From positions 692,001 to 756,000 of the forward strand of contig NZ_CP152276.1 of NCBI RefSeq assembly GCF_038719015.1: a stretch of DNA of 64,000 nucleotides, read 5' to 3'. Under the pieces are notes generated by a model. The model was given only the letters and a program-made list of their open reading frames with translations. It had not been told where the DNA came from and did no database searches. This DNA is from Nguyenibacter vanlangensis (GTDB taxonomy: Bacteria > Pseudomonadota > Alphaproteobacteria > Acetobacterales > Acetobacteraceae). Shown in pieces: positions 53,921-63,234 of the stretch. Each line of letters opens with the position of its first letter. Positions within the stretch are counted from its first letter, which is position 1. A program made the position numbers and the translations under genes.

Positions 53921-55162
53921 CTACCCCACGAACATGCCGGCGATCGTGGCGCTGGCGAAGTTGGACAGCGAGCCGGCCAGGACCGCGCGCAGGCCGATCC
54001 GGGCGATTTCGGACCGGCGTTCCGGGGCGACGCTGCCGAAGGCGGCGATCAGGATGCCCACCGAGGAGAGGTTGGAAAAGCCGCACAGCGCGAAGGAGGC
54101 GATGGCCAGGGTGCGCCCGTCGAGCGTGGCCTGGTGAAACAGTGGCGACAGCGTGACGTAGGCCACGAATTCGTTGAAGATCAGCTTCTGGCCCATGATG
54201 GCGCCGACGATGCCGCAGGCATGCCAGGGCACGCCGACCAGCCAGGCCAGCGGGGCGAAGACCACGCCGAAAATACGTTCGAGCGACAGATCGGCCACCC
54301 CGAACCAGGTGCCCATTCCATGGGTCAGCCCGTTGGCCAGGGCGATCAGGCCGATGAAGGCGATCAGCATGCTGCCCACCGCCACCGCGACGGCCACGCC
54401 GCTGGACGCGCCCACGGCGATGGCCTCGAACATGTTGGCGGGACGTTCGTGGCCGAAATCCAGGTCCAGGCGGGTGATGCGGGTTTCCTCGTCCGAGGGC
54501 ATGATGATCTTGGCGAAGAGCAGGCCGCCGGGGATCGCCATCACCGAGGCCGCCAGCAGATATTCCATCGGCACGCCCAGGCCGGCATAGCCCGCGAGCA
54601 CCGAGCCGGCGACCGAGGCCGTGCCGCTGGACATCACCGCGAACAGTTCGCCCCTGGTCAGCAGCGGGACATAGGGCCGGATGGCGACCGGCATCTCGCT
54701 CTGTCCCAGGAAGATGGTGGTGACGGCGGAGAAGGATTCGATCGTCGTGGTGCCGAGCGCCGCGCGGACCAGGCCGCCCAGGATTCGGGCCGTGCGCTGC
54801 ATGACGCCGTAATGGTACAGGATGGCGATCAGCGCCGAGATATAGACGATCTGCGGCAGGATGCGGAACGCGAAGATGAAGCCGTCGTCCGGGAACAGGG
54901 TGAGCATGCGCGGATCGACCAGGCCGCCGAACAAAAACCGGATGCCCTCCGCGCCGTAGCCGAGCACCAGGTTGACCCCGTCGGACACGGCATGGAGCGC
55001 CCGGCGCCCCGGCGGCACGAACAGGACCAGCCCGCCCAGCGCCACCTGCATCGCCACGGCGGCCAGGACGATCCGGGGCCGGATGTTCCGGCGGTCGGTC
55101 GAAAACAGGATTGCCAGGCCGATCAGGCAGGCCAGTCCCAGGATACCGCGCAGAACCGCCAT
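53921..55162 (-). CDS. CNT-family nucleoside transporter (NupC-like)
   Basis: Inner-membrane concentrative nucleoside transporter of 413 aa. Family blocks are FAFRILPQIVYISALIAILYHYGVMQ, ESFSAVTTIFLGQSEMP (nucleoside-site residues), AVMSSGTASVAGSVLAGYAGLG and the C-terminal LIFNEFVAYVTL and ALCGFSNLSSVGILIAAFG. It imports nucleosides with protons or sodium. ATG 55162 follows GGTGGGGCGGC; an in-frame GTG at 55195 would add 11 residues. It converges with gpsA with a repeat between the stops. Confidence 0.93.
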   Translation of the reverse strand: MAVLRGILGLACLIGLAILFSTDRRNIRPRIVLAAVAMQVALGGLVLFVPPGRRALHAVSDGVNLVLGYGAEGIRFLFGGLVDPRMLTLFPDDGFIFAFRILPQIVYISALIAILYHYGVMQRTARILGGLVRAALGTTTIESFSAVTTIFLGQSEMPVAIRPYVPLLTRGELFAVMSSGTASVAGSVLAGYAGLGVPMEYLLAASVMAIPGGLLFAKIIMPSDEETRITRLDLDFGHERPANMFEAIAVGASSGVAVAVAVGSMLIAFIGLIALANGLTHGMGTWFGVADLSLERIFGVVFAPLAWLVGVPWHACGIVGAIMGQKLIFNEFVAYVTLSPLFHQATLDGRTLAIASFALCGFSNLSSVGILIAAFGSVAPERRSEIARIGLRAVLAGSLSNFASATIAGMFVG

Positions 55163-55381
55163 GCCGCCCCACCAATTGCAGAATGGCAACGACACTGTCC
55201 GCGCGGGCGGGCGCTGTCCAGACGGGACGGGGCAGGAAAGCGCGCGAATGGCCCGCCGCCGTGATAAATTACGCTATTTTATTGTTATATCGGGTATCTT
55301 CGCGCGATTGGCTCTTCGACGCGGGGGCGATCTGCTCTACTGTTTCCGTTCGGATAGAGTGCAACGGACAGAATCGGTTCC

Positions 55382-55867
55382 ATGACCAGCGTCTATGATT
55401 TCACCCTGCCCGCCCTGGAGGGCGGCTCCATCAATCTGGGGGCCTTGCGGGGCAAGCCGCTGCTGATCGTCAATACCGCGTCGAAATGCGGCTTTACCCC
55501 GCAATATGAGGGGCTGCAGGCCATCTGGTCGTTCTATCGCGGCAGCGATCTGACGGTCATCGGCGTGCCGTCGAACGATTTCGGCGACCAGGAGCCCGGC
55601 AGCGACGCGGAGATCGCGACCTTCTGCAGCCGCAATTACAGCGTGACCTTTCCGATGGCCGCCCGCAGCCACGTGCGCGGCGACCAGACGCTGCCGCTGT
55701 TCCGCTGGCTGACGCAGGAGGGCGGATTTCTGTCCCGGCCGCGCTGGAATTTCTATAAATACCTGGTCGGGCGCGACGGCAGGCTGGCAAACTGGTTCGT
55801 CAGCCTGACATCGCCCGAATCCCGCCGCATGCGCCTGGCCATAGAACGGGCGATCCTGGACCACTGA
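55382..55867 (+). CDS. glutathione peroxidase family protein
   Basis: Thiol peroxidase of 161 aa reducing hydrogen peroxide or lipid peroxides, with thioredoxin or glutathione as donor. The peroxidatic cysteine is Cys36 in NTASKCGFTPQY. The Gln and Trp of the catalytic triad are in DFGDQEPGS and RWNFYKYLV. It is a cysteine (not selenocysteine) enzyme of the usual bacterial length. No signal peptide is seen, so it is cytosolic. It lies 41 bases before murJ on the same strand. Confidence 0.95.
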   Translation: MTSVYDFTLPALEGGSINLGALRGKPLLIVNTASKCGFTPQYEGLQAIWSFYRGSDLTVIGVPSNDFGDQEPGSDAEIATFCSRNYSVTFPMAARSHVRGDQTLPLFRWLTQEGGFLSRPRWNFYKYLVGRDGRLANWFVSLTSPESRRMRLAIERAILDH

Positions 55868-55908
55868 TCCGGCGGATTCCCGATGCGGAGCAAAAGGAGG
55901 TCCGGCGC

Positions 55909-57477
55909 GTGCTGAAGGGTTTTCTGACCGTCGGAGGCTGGACGATGCTCAGCCGCGTGCTGGGGCTGGTGCGCGACCAGCTTCTGGCCGCGTTCCTGGG
56001 CGCCGGACCGGTGCAGGACGCCTATCAGGTCGCGTTCCGCCTGCCGAACATGTTTCGCCGCCTGTTCGGCGAGGGGGCATTGAACGCGGCCTTCGTCCCG
56101 CTGTTTTCCGCCACCCTGACGACCGACGGCGAGGAGCATGCCCGCCGCTTCGCCAGCGAGACATTGAGCGTGCTGCTGGCCTGGCTGACGGTGATCGCGC
56201 TGCTGGGCGAAATCTTCATGCCGGTGGTGCTGCGGATCATCGCCCCGGGCTTCAGCCATGCCGGCAGCCGCTATGGGCTGGCGGTGAATTTGAGCCGTAT
56301 CACCTTCCCCTACCTGGTGCTGATCTGCGGCGCGGCGCTGGTGTCGGGGGTGCTGAACGGGCTGCATCGCTTCGGGGTGGCGGCGGCGGCCTACGTCACC
56401 TTCAACATCGTGGGCATCGCCGCGATCTTCGTCCTGACGCCGCTGACCGGCGACGTGGCGCGCGCCGCCGCCTGGGGCATCACCGCGTCGGGCGTGGTGC
56501 AACTGGCCCTGCTGCTGGAGGCCGCGCGGCGCGCGGGGTTTCGGCTGTACCTGCCCGTCCCGCATCTGACCGCGCGCATCCGCACCCTGATCGGCCGCAT
56601 GGCCATCGGGTGCCTGGGCAGCGGGATCACCCAGATAAACCTGCTGGTCGACACCATGATCGGCACCCTGCTGCCCGAAGGCAGCGTGTCGCTGATGTAT
56701 TTCGCCGACCGGGTGAACCAGTTGCCGCTGGGCGTGCTGGGGGCCGCTGCGGGCACGACCCTTCTGCCGGTGCTCAGCCGCCATGTCTCGGCCCAGGACA
56801 GCGACAATGCGCACCTGACGCAGAACCGGGCGATCGAATATGCGCTGATCCTGACCGTGCCGTCGGCGCTGGCGCTGATGGTGCTGGCCCGGCCGGTCAT
56901 GGCCACCCTGTTCGGCCATGGGGCGTTCAGTCCGCGCGACGCCATGCTGTCAGCGCAGTCGCTGCGGGCCTATGCGCTGGGACTGCCGGCCTTCGTGCTG
57001 ATCAAGGTCCTCTCGCCCGGGTTCTTCGCGCGCGGCGACACCGCCACGCCGGTGCGGATCGGCCTGGCGACGCTGCTGCTGAATTTCGTGCTGAACCTGG
57101 TGCTGATGCGGCCGCTGGCCCATGTCGGGCCGCCGCTGGCCAGCAGCCTGGCGGCGATGGTCAATGTCGCGCTGCTGGGCGGGGTGCTGCACCGGCGCGG
57201 GGCGCTGCGCCTGGGGGCGGGCACGCTGTCGCGGGTCGGACGCATGGTCCTGGCGGCGCTGGGCATGGTGGTGGTGCTGGTGATGCTGGACCTGACGGTG
57301 CTGGGCCCGCTGGCGGTGCGGCCCAATCCGCTGCGCGTTCCGGCGATGGGGGTGCTGGTTCTGGCCGGCATGCTGGCCTACGGCGCCGGGCTGCAGCTTC
57401 TGGGTGTCGCGGAATTGCGCACGGTCGGGGCGATGGTGCGCGCGCGTCTGGCGCGCCGGCGGGGCCGCCCGGCATGA
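55909..57477 (+). CDS. murJ: lipid II flippase MurJ
   Basis: Inner-membrane flippase of 522 aa with about fourteen helices, moving lipid II outward for peptidoglycan synthesis. Blocks seen are TMLSRVLGLVRDQLLAAFLGAG, AYQVAFRLPNMFRRLFGEGALNAAFVPLFS, ITQINLLVDTMIGTLLPEGSVSLMYFADRVNQLPLGVLG and KVLSPGFFARGDTATPVRI, all typical of MurJ/MviN. It starts with GTG at 55909, eight bases after a near-perfect AAAAGGAGG. It is followed by mutS and glnD, a neighbourhood well known in alphaproteobacteria. Confidence 0.97.
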   Translation: MLKGFLTVGGWTMLSRVLGLVRDQLLAAFLGAGPVQDAYQVAFRLPNMFRRLFGEGALNAAFVPLFSATLTTDGEEHARRFASETLSVLLAWLTVIALLGEIFMPVVLRIIAPGFSHAGSRYGLAVNLSRITFPYLVLICGAALVSGVLNGLHRFGVAAAAYVTFNIVGIAAIFVLTPLTGDVARAAAWGITASGVVQLALLLEAARRAGFRLYLPVPHLTARIRTLIGRMAIGCLGSGITQINLLVDTMIGTLLPEGSVSLMYFADRVNQLPLGVLGAAAGTTLLPVLSRHVSAQDSDNAHLTQNRAIEYALILTVPSALALMVLARPVMATLFGHGAFSPRDAMLSAQSLRAYALGLPAFVLIKVLSPGFFARGDTATPVRIGLATLLLNFVLNLVLMRPLAHVGPPLASSLAAMVNVALLGGVLHRRGALRLGAGTLSRVGRMVLAALGMVVVLVMLDLTVLGPLAVRPNPLRVPAMGVLVLAGMLAYGAGLQLLGVAELRTVGAMVRARLARRRGRPA

Positions 57478-57535
57478 GCGACCGGCGCCGATTCGCGGCT
57501 GGCGCATCGCAGCCCGCGCCTGTACACAGGCGGGC

Positions 57536-60211
57536 ATGACGCTTCCTTCGCCAGACGGCGCCACGCCCGCGATGGCGCAGTGGTTTTCACTGAAGGCCGA
57601 ACATCCCGAAGCCCTGCTGTTCTTTCGCATGGGCGATTTCTACGAACTGTTCTTCTCGGACGCCGAGTCGGCGGCCGGGGCGCTGGACATCGCGCTGACG
57701 GCGCGGGGCACGCATGGCGACATGCCGATCCCGATGTGCGGGGTGCCGGTGGGCGCGGCGCCGTCCTATCTGGCGCGGCTGATTCGGCGCGGCTTCCGCG
57801 TGGCGGTGGCCGAGCAGACCGAACCGCCGCGCAAGCCCGGCAAGGGCGGCCCGAAGGGGCCGCTGGCGCGCGCCGTGGTCCGGCTTGTGACCCCCGGCAC
57901 CCTGACCGAGGACGAGTTGCTGGAGGCCGGGCGGCAGAACCTGCTGGTCGCCGTGGCCCCGCGCGCCGGGCGGGGCGCCGCGTCGCATGGTTGGGGCGTG
58001 GCGTGGATTGATATTTCCACCGGTACGTTCGAGACCGCCTCGATCGGCGGCGAGCGGCTGGTGGACCTGCTGGGGCGGCTGGACCCGGCCGAAATCCTGG
58101 CGGCGGGCGAGATCGAGCTGGGCGATTTCGCGTCCCGCAGGGCGCCCGCGACCGTTACCCCGCAGGCGGCGACAGCCCGCAAGCGGGTGGCCGAGACCTT
58201 CCAGGCCGCCAGCCTGGATGCGTTCGGCACGTTTTCCGACGAGGAAGCCGTCGCGGCCGCCATGGCGCTGGATTATATCCGGCGCAGCCAGGCCGGGCGG
58301 ATGCCGCGCCTGTCGCGCCCGCATCCGCACGAGGATGGCGGCATATTGGGCCTGGACCCCGCGACCCGGGCCAGCCTGGACCTGCTGCGCACCCGCGAGG
58401 GCGGCAGCGAGCATACTTTGCTGGCCAGCGTCGGCCGCACGGTGACGGCACCGGGCAGCCGCTTGCTGGCCGAATGGATCGCCGCCCCCCTGACGCGGGG
58501 CGCAGCGATCGCCGCCCGGCAGGATGGCTGGTGCTGGCTGGTGCAGGAAGGCGGCGTGCGCGCGGCGCTGCGCCAGGCGCTGCGTGGCGCCCCGGACATC
58601 GCGCGCGCGCTGGGCCGGCTGTCGCTGGGCCGCGGCCTGCCGCGCGACGCGGCATCGGTGCGCGACGGGCTGGCCATCGCGCGGCGGATCGCCCGGGCGC
58701 TGGCCGACGGACGCACCGCACCGCCGACGCTGGTCGCGGATGCGGCGTCGCATCTGGGCGAAGCCACGGCGCTGGAAGCCCGGCTGAACCAGGCGCTGGC
58801 CGAGGATCTGCCCGCGCGGCTGGAGGATGGGGGCGTGATCGCCCCGGGCTTCGACGGCGAACTGGACGCCGAGCGCGCCCTGCGCGACGACAGCCGGCGG
58901 ATCATCGCCGGGCTGCAGAACGATTATGCCCAGAAATTCGGACTGGCCAGCCTGAAGATCCGGCATCACGCGCAGTTGGGCTATGTCATCGAGATCCCGG
59001 CGGCGGCGGCCGGACGCCTGCGCGAACGCAGCGACCTGATCCTGCGCCAGGGCACGGCCAGCGCCGCGCGTTTTTCGACCGACGAACTGGTCGGCCTGGA
59101 CCGCCGCATCGCCGAGGCCGCCGAGCGGGCCGCGGCGCGCGAACGGTTGATCTTCGCGGCCCTGGTGCGCGAGATCCTGGACGATCCAGGGCCGCCGGCG
59201 ATCGCGGGCGCGCTGGCGCGGCTGGACGTGCTGCAATCCTGCGCCGACCTGGCGGCGGGCGGGCTGTGGTGCCGGCCCGAGGTCACGGACGACGATGCCT
59301 TTACCCTGACCGCCTGCCGCCATCCGGTGGTCGAGGCCGCCCTGCCGCGCAGCGAGCGTTTCACGCCCAACGATTGCGTGCTGGAACCGGCGCAGCGCGT
59401 CATGCTGCTGACCGGGCCGAACATGGCCGGCAAATCGACCTTCCTGCGCCAGACGGCGCTGGCGGTCATCCTGGCGCAGGCGGGGCTGCCGGTGCCGGCC
59501 AAGGCGGCGCGCATCGGGGTCGTCGACCGCCTGTTCTCGCGCGTCGGCGCGTCGGACGACCTGGCGCGCGGCCGCTCGACCTTCATGGTCGAGATGACCG
59601 AGACCGCCGCCATCCTGAACCAGGCGGGCCCGCGTTCGCTGGTCGTGGTGGACGAGATCGGGCGCGGCACGGCGACCCTGGACGGGCTGGCCATCGCCTG
59701 GTCGGTGCTGGAAGCCATGCATTCGACATTGCGCTGCCGCTCGATTTTCGCAACGCACTTCCATGAACTGGCCGAGCTGGCCGAGAGCCTGCCGCGCCTG
59801 TCGCCGCATACGATGAGCGTACGGGAATGGAAGGGCCAGGTCGTGTTCCAGCACGAGGTCGTGCCCGGCAGCGCGCGCCGTAGCTGGGGCGTGCATGTCG
59901 CAAGGCTGGCCGGCGTGCCGGAACCCGTGGTCCGCCGCGCGGCCCGCCTGCTGGCCGGGCTGGAGAAGGACCGCGCGGTGGGGGCGCGGCCGCTGCCGCT
60001 GTTCAGCGCCGGTGAAGCCAGGGCAAACGACGTCGGAGCGAAAGAGGCCGGGGCGAAAGACGTCGAGACAACCCAATCCGGGCCGGACGACGCCGGGCTG
60101 CCCGACGCGGTGCGGGACATGCTGGATCGCATGAACCCCGACGAGCTGACGCCGCGTACCGCGCTGGACATGGTCTATGCGCTCAAGAAACTGATGCTTG
60201 AAGAATCCTGA
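57536..60211 (+). CDS. mutS: DNA mismatch repair protein MutS
   Basis: Mismatch-recognition ATPase of 891 aa. The mismatch-binding motif is FRMGDFYELF near residue 32, followed by GVPVGAAPSYLARLIRRGFRVAVAEQ. Walker A is GPNMAGKSTFLRQ, Walker B is VVVDEIGRGTATLDGLA, and ATHFHEL follows. In the dimer-contact block SWGVHVARLAGVP, Trp stands where Tyr is usual. Near the C-terminus an in-frame 15-bp repeat (about 60022-60066) codes ANDVG-AKEAG-AKDVE in a linker before the last helix pair (DMLDRMNPDELTPRTALDMVYALKKL). ATG 57536 is used; a longer frame into murJ lacks support. Confidence 0.97.
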   Translation: MTLPSPDGATPAMAQWFSLKAEHPEALLFFRMGDFYELFFSDAESAAGALDIALTARGTHGDMPIPMCGVPVGAAPSYLARLIRRGFRVAVAEQTEPPRKPGKGGPKGPLARAVVRLVTPGTLTEDELLEAGRQNLLVAVAPRAGRGAASHGWGVAWIDISTGTFETASIGGERLVDLLGRLDPAEILAAGEIELGDFASRRAPATVTPQAATARKRVAETFQAASLDAFGTFSDEEAVAAAMALDYIRRSQAGRMPRLSRPHPHEDGGILGLDPATRASLDLLRTREGGSEHTLLASVGRTVTAPGSRLLAEWIAAPLTRGAAIAARQDGWCWLVQEGGVRAALRQALRGAPDIARALGRLSLGRGLPRDAASVRDGLAIARRIARALADGRTAPPTLVADAASHLGEATALEARLNQALAEDLPARLEDGGVIAPGFDGELDAERALRDDSRRIIAGLQNDYAQKFGLASLKIRHHAQLGYVIEIPAAAAGRLRERSDLILRQGTASAARFSTDELVGLDRRIAEAAERAAARERLIFAALVREILDDPGPPAIAGALARLDVLQSCADLAAGGLWCRPEVTDDDAFTLTACRHPVVEAALPRSERFTPNDCVLEPAQRVMLLTGPNMAGKSTFLRQTALAVILAQAGLPVPAKAARIGVVDRLFSRVGASDDLARGRSTFMVEMTETAAILNQAGPRSLVVVDEIGRGTATLDGLAIAWSVLEAMHSTLRCRSIFATHFHELAELAESLPRLSPHTMSVREWKGQVVFQHEVVPGSARRSWGVHVARLAGVPEPVVRRAARLLAGLEKDRAVGARPLPLFSAGEARANDVGAKEAGAKDVETTQSGPDDAGLPDAVRDMLDRMNPDELTPRTALDMVYALKKLMLEES

Positions 60212-60237
60212 CTTCTGGACCACGGATAGAGGAAAGC

Positions 60238-60251
60238 CGGATTATAATCCG
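60238..60251. promoter_or_regulatory. 14-bp palindrome with TATAAT upstream of glnD
   Basis: CGGATTATAATCCG is a perfect palindrome 35 bases before glnD and holds a consensus -10 hexamer TATAAT. No good -35 is found at 16-18 bases upstream. It could be an operator or a promoter element. Confidence 0.45.
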
Positions 60252-60286
60252 ACACCAGCCCCCTGCAGGAAATCGAACAAGCCGCG

Positions 60287-63181
60287 ATGCCGACCCCGTC
60301 TTCTTTGTCCCCGTCCGCCGGGGATCTGACCCGAAGCCTCGCGGCGTCGCTCCGCTCGGTCACGACCGGCGCGCCCGTCCCGCGCGAGGAGGCGATCGGG
60401 CTGTTCCGCCGGCACCTGGCGCGCTTCCAGGCATCGGTGCGCGAGGAATTCGAGGCCCATCGCCTGCATGGCGCGTCGGCCGCCAAGCAGTTGGCGCTGC
60501 ATACCGACGGGATGATCCGCACGCTGGTGGATTTCACGCTGGATTGCGCGCTGGCGGATGCGATCGGACCCGGCGCGCGGCATCTGGCGGTGGCGGCCAC
60601 CGGCGGGTACGGGCGCGGCATGCTGGCCCCGTTCAGCGACATCGACCTGCTGTTCCTGACCCAGGAGGAGCCATCGGCCGATATCAGCCTGGTCGTCGAA
60701 TATATCCTGTATTTCCTGTGGGACCTGGGGCTGAAGGTGGGGCATGCCACGCGGTCGATTCCGCAATGCATCGCCGAGGCCGAGGCCGACACGACGGTGC
60801 GCACCACCCTGCTGGATGCGCGCCTGCTGGCCGGTGACGACGCGCTGTTCGCGATGTTCGAGGCCCGCTACATCGTCGCGTGCGTCGAGGCCGGGGCCGC
60901 GCGCTTCATCACCGACAAGCGCAAGGAGCGCACGGCGCGCCATCACCGTTTCGGCGACAGCCCATACCTGGTCGAGCCCAATGTCAAGGAAGGGCGCGGC
61001 GGCCTGCGGGACCTGCAGACGCTGTACTGGATGTGCCGCTACACGTTCGGCACGCGCCACGTGGCCGACCTGCTGTCGCCGGGGTTCGGGGCGCTGGGCC
61101 TGCTGACCGAGCAGGAAGCCAAGCGGGCGCGGCGGTCATGGAATTTCCTGTGGAGCGTGCGGCTGCATCTCCATTACATCTCGGGCCGGGCGGAAGAGCG
61201 CCTGACCTTCGACGTGCAGCCTGTGGTGGGCGCGCGCATGGGCTATACGCGCCATGGGCGGCAGGTCGGGGTCGAGCGCTTCATGCGCCATTATTTCCTG
61301 ACGGTGCGCGAGGTCATGCGCCTGACCCATGTGCTGGAACCCGCGGTGATGCGCCAGGCCCTGGGGGCCGCCGCCAACGCGCCGCAGGCCGACGGCACGA
61401 TGCGCGACGCGGGCTTTACCGTGCTGGACGGGCAGATCCTGCCCGCGCGCGGCACCGCCTTCGACGACGAGCCGATCCAGATGATGCGGCTGCTGGAGTT
61501 GGCGCGCGCGCGCAAGCTGCCGATCCATCCGCTGGCGATGCACGAACTGATCCGCTGGGAACGGCGGGCGGCCAGCCTGCGGGGTGATCCCGAGGCATCG
61601 CGGATCTTCCTGGAACTGCTGTGCGGCAGCCCGCCGGACCGGGCAGGCCGGGCGGCGCGGGGCGAAACCAGGGAAGACGCCGGCGACGAGGCGCCGAGCT
61701 TCCACGCCACGGCGCAGGACCGGCGCCAGGGCAATGCCTATTGGCTGCACATCCTGAACGAGACCGGGATCATGGGCCGGCTGCTGCCCGACTGGTCGCG
61801 CATCGTCGGGCAGATGCAGTTCGACACCTATCATGTCTTCACGGTCGACGAGCATACGATCGAGGCCATCCGCATCCTGGGCCGGATCGAGCACGGGGCC
61901 ATGGCGGACGAGATTCCGCTGGCCTATGACCTGGCGCGCAACCTGCAGTCGCGCCGCGCGCTGTATGTCGCCGTGCTGCTGCACGACATCGCCAAGGGAC
62001 GTGGCGGCGACCATTCCGAGCTGGGGTCCGAGATCGCGCTGGGTGTCTGCCCCGAGATGGGCCTGTCCGGCGAGGAGACCGAGACGGTGTCGTGGCTGGT
62101 GCTGCATCACCTGCTGCTGAGCCAGACCGCCTTCCAGCGCGATATCGACGACCCCAAGACGATCCTGGACCTGGCGGACACGATCCAGTCGCCCGAGCGG
62201 CTGCGCCTGCTGCTGCTGCTGACGATCGTGGATATGCGCGCCGTCAGCCCGCGCGTGTGGAACGCCTGGAAGGCCACGCTGCTGCACGAACTGTATATGC
62301 GGGTGGCCGAGGTGCTGGAAGGCGGGCTGGCGACGACCGAGCGCGACATCCGTGTCTCGCGCGCCAAGGAAGCCGTCGCCGCCATCCTGGAGGAGGACGG
62401 CGCCAGCCGCGAGGAGACCGACCATTTCCTGGGGCTGGGCTATGGCAGCTATTGGCTGTCCTTCGACCAGGAGACCCATGCGCGCCATGCCCGGCTGATC
62501 CGCGAATCCGAGGCGCGGGACGCGCTGCTGACGGTGGAGACGCAGCCCCTGCCGGCGCGCGGCGTCACCGAGGTCACGATCTATGCCGCCGACCATCCGG
62601 GCCTGTTCTCGCACATCGCCGGGGCGCTGGCGATCGCGGGCGCGTCGATCGTCGATGCGCGGATCCATACGCTGATCAACGGCATGGCGCTGGATACGTT
62701 CTGGATCCAGGATGGCGGCGGCGAGGCGTTCGAGGAGCCGCAGCAGCTTGCGCGGCTGTCCGCGCTGATCGAGCAGACCCTGTCGGGCCGGCTGGATATC
62801 GGCAAGGAAATCGCCTGTGTCGGGCGCATGCGCTATGGGCGGCGGATGCGCGCGATCCACGTGCCGCCACGCGTGGTCATCGACAACCGCGCGTCGAACA
62901 CCCATACGGTGATCGAGATCAACGGCCGCGACCGGCCGGGCCTGCTGCATGACGTCACCCGCGCCATCAGCGAGCATAAATTGCAGATCGCCTCGGCCCA
63001 TATCACGACCTATGGCGTGCGGGCGGTCGACGTGTTCTATGTCAAGGACCTGTTCGGCCTGAAGATCATGGACGAGAAGCGGCTGACCGAAATCCGCGAG
63101 GCGCTGCTGCAGGGCCTGCGCGAGGCCGAGGAAGCGGCGTCGGGCGAGGCCGGGCCGCCGCTGGAGACGCTGATCGCCTGA
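60287..63181 (+). CDS. glnD: PII uridylyltransferase/uridylyl-removing enzyme GlnD
   Basis: Cytosolic nitrogen sensor of 964 aa that uridylylates PII proteins when glutamine is low and removes the group when it is high. Domains in order: nucleotidyltransferase with GGYGRGMLAPFSDIDLLFL near residue 105, the KEGRGGLRDLQTLYWMCR block, the HD hydrolase with LHDIAKGRGGDHSELG, and two C-terminal ACT domains (VTIYAADHPGLFSHIAGALA and VIEINGRDRPGLLHDVTRAI). All parts are complete. It follows mutS by 75 bases, with a short palindrome between them. Confidence 0.97.
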   Translation: MPTPSSLSPSAGDLTRSLAASLRSVTTGAPVPREEAIGLFRRHLARFQASVREEFEAHRLHGASAAKQLALHTDGMIRTLVDFTLDCALADAIGPGARHLAVAATGGYGRGMLAPFSDIDLLFLTQEEPSADISLVVEYILYFLWDLGLKVGHATRSIPQCIAEAEADTTVRTTLLDARLLAGDDALFAMFEARYIVACVEAGAARFITDKRKERTARHHRFGDSPYLVEPNVKEGRGGLRDLQTLYWMCRYTFGTRHVADLLSPGFGALGLLTEQEAKRARRSWNFLWSVRLHLHYISGRAEERLTFDVQPVVGARMGYTRHGRQVGVERFMRHYFLTVREVMRLTHVLEPAVMRQALGAAANAPQADGTMRDAGFTVLDGQILPARGTAFDDEPIQMMRLLELARARKLPIHPLAMHELIRWERRAASLRGDPEASRIFLELLCGSPPDRAGRAARGETREDAGDEAPSFHATAQDRRQGNAYWLHILNETGIMGRLLPDWSRIVGQMQFDTYHVFTVDEHTIEAIRILGRIEHGAMADEIPLAYDLARNLQSRRALYVAVLLHDIAKGRGGDHSELGSEIALGVCPEMGLSGEETETVSWLVLHHLLLSQTAFQRDIDDPKTILDLADTIQSPERLRLLLLLTIVDMRAVSPRVWNAWKATLLHELYMRVAEVLEGGLATTERDIRVSRAKEAVAAILEEDGASREETDHFLGLGYGSYWLSFDQETHARHARLIRESEARDALLTVETQPLPARGVTEVTIYAADHPGLFSHIAGALAIAGASIVDARIHTLINGMALDTFWIQDGGGEAFEEPQQLARLSALIEQTLSGRLDIGKEIACVGRMRYGRRMRAIHVPPRVVIDNRASNTHTVIEINGRDRPGLLHDVTRAISEHKLQIASAHITTYGVRAVDVFYVKDLFGLKIMDEKRLTEIREALLQGLREAEEAASGEAGPPLETLIA

Positions 63182-63234
63182 AGGTCGCCCCATCCGGCTC
63201 CGCCAGCCCATGGCGGCGCGCCAAGGAAGATGCC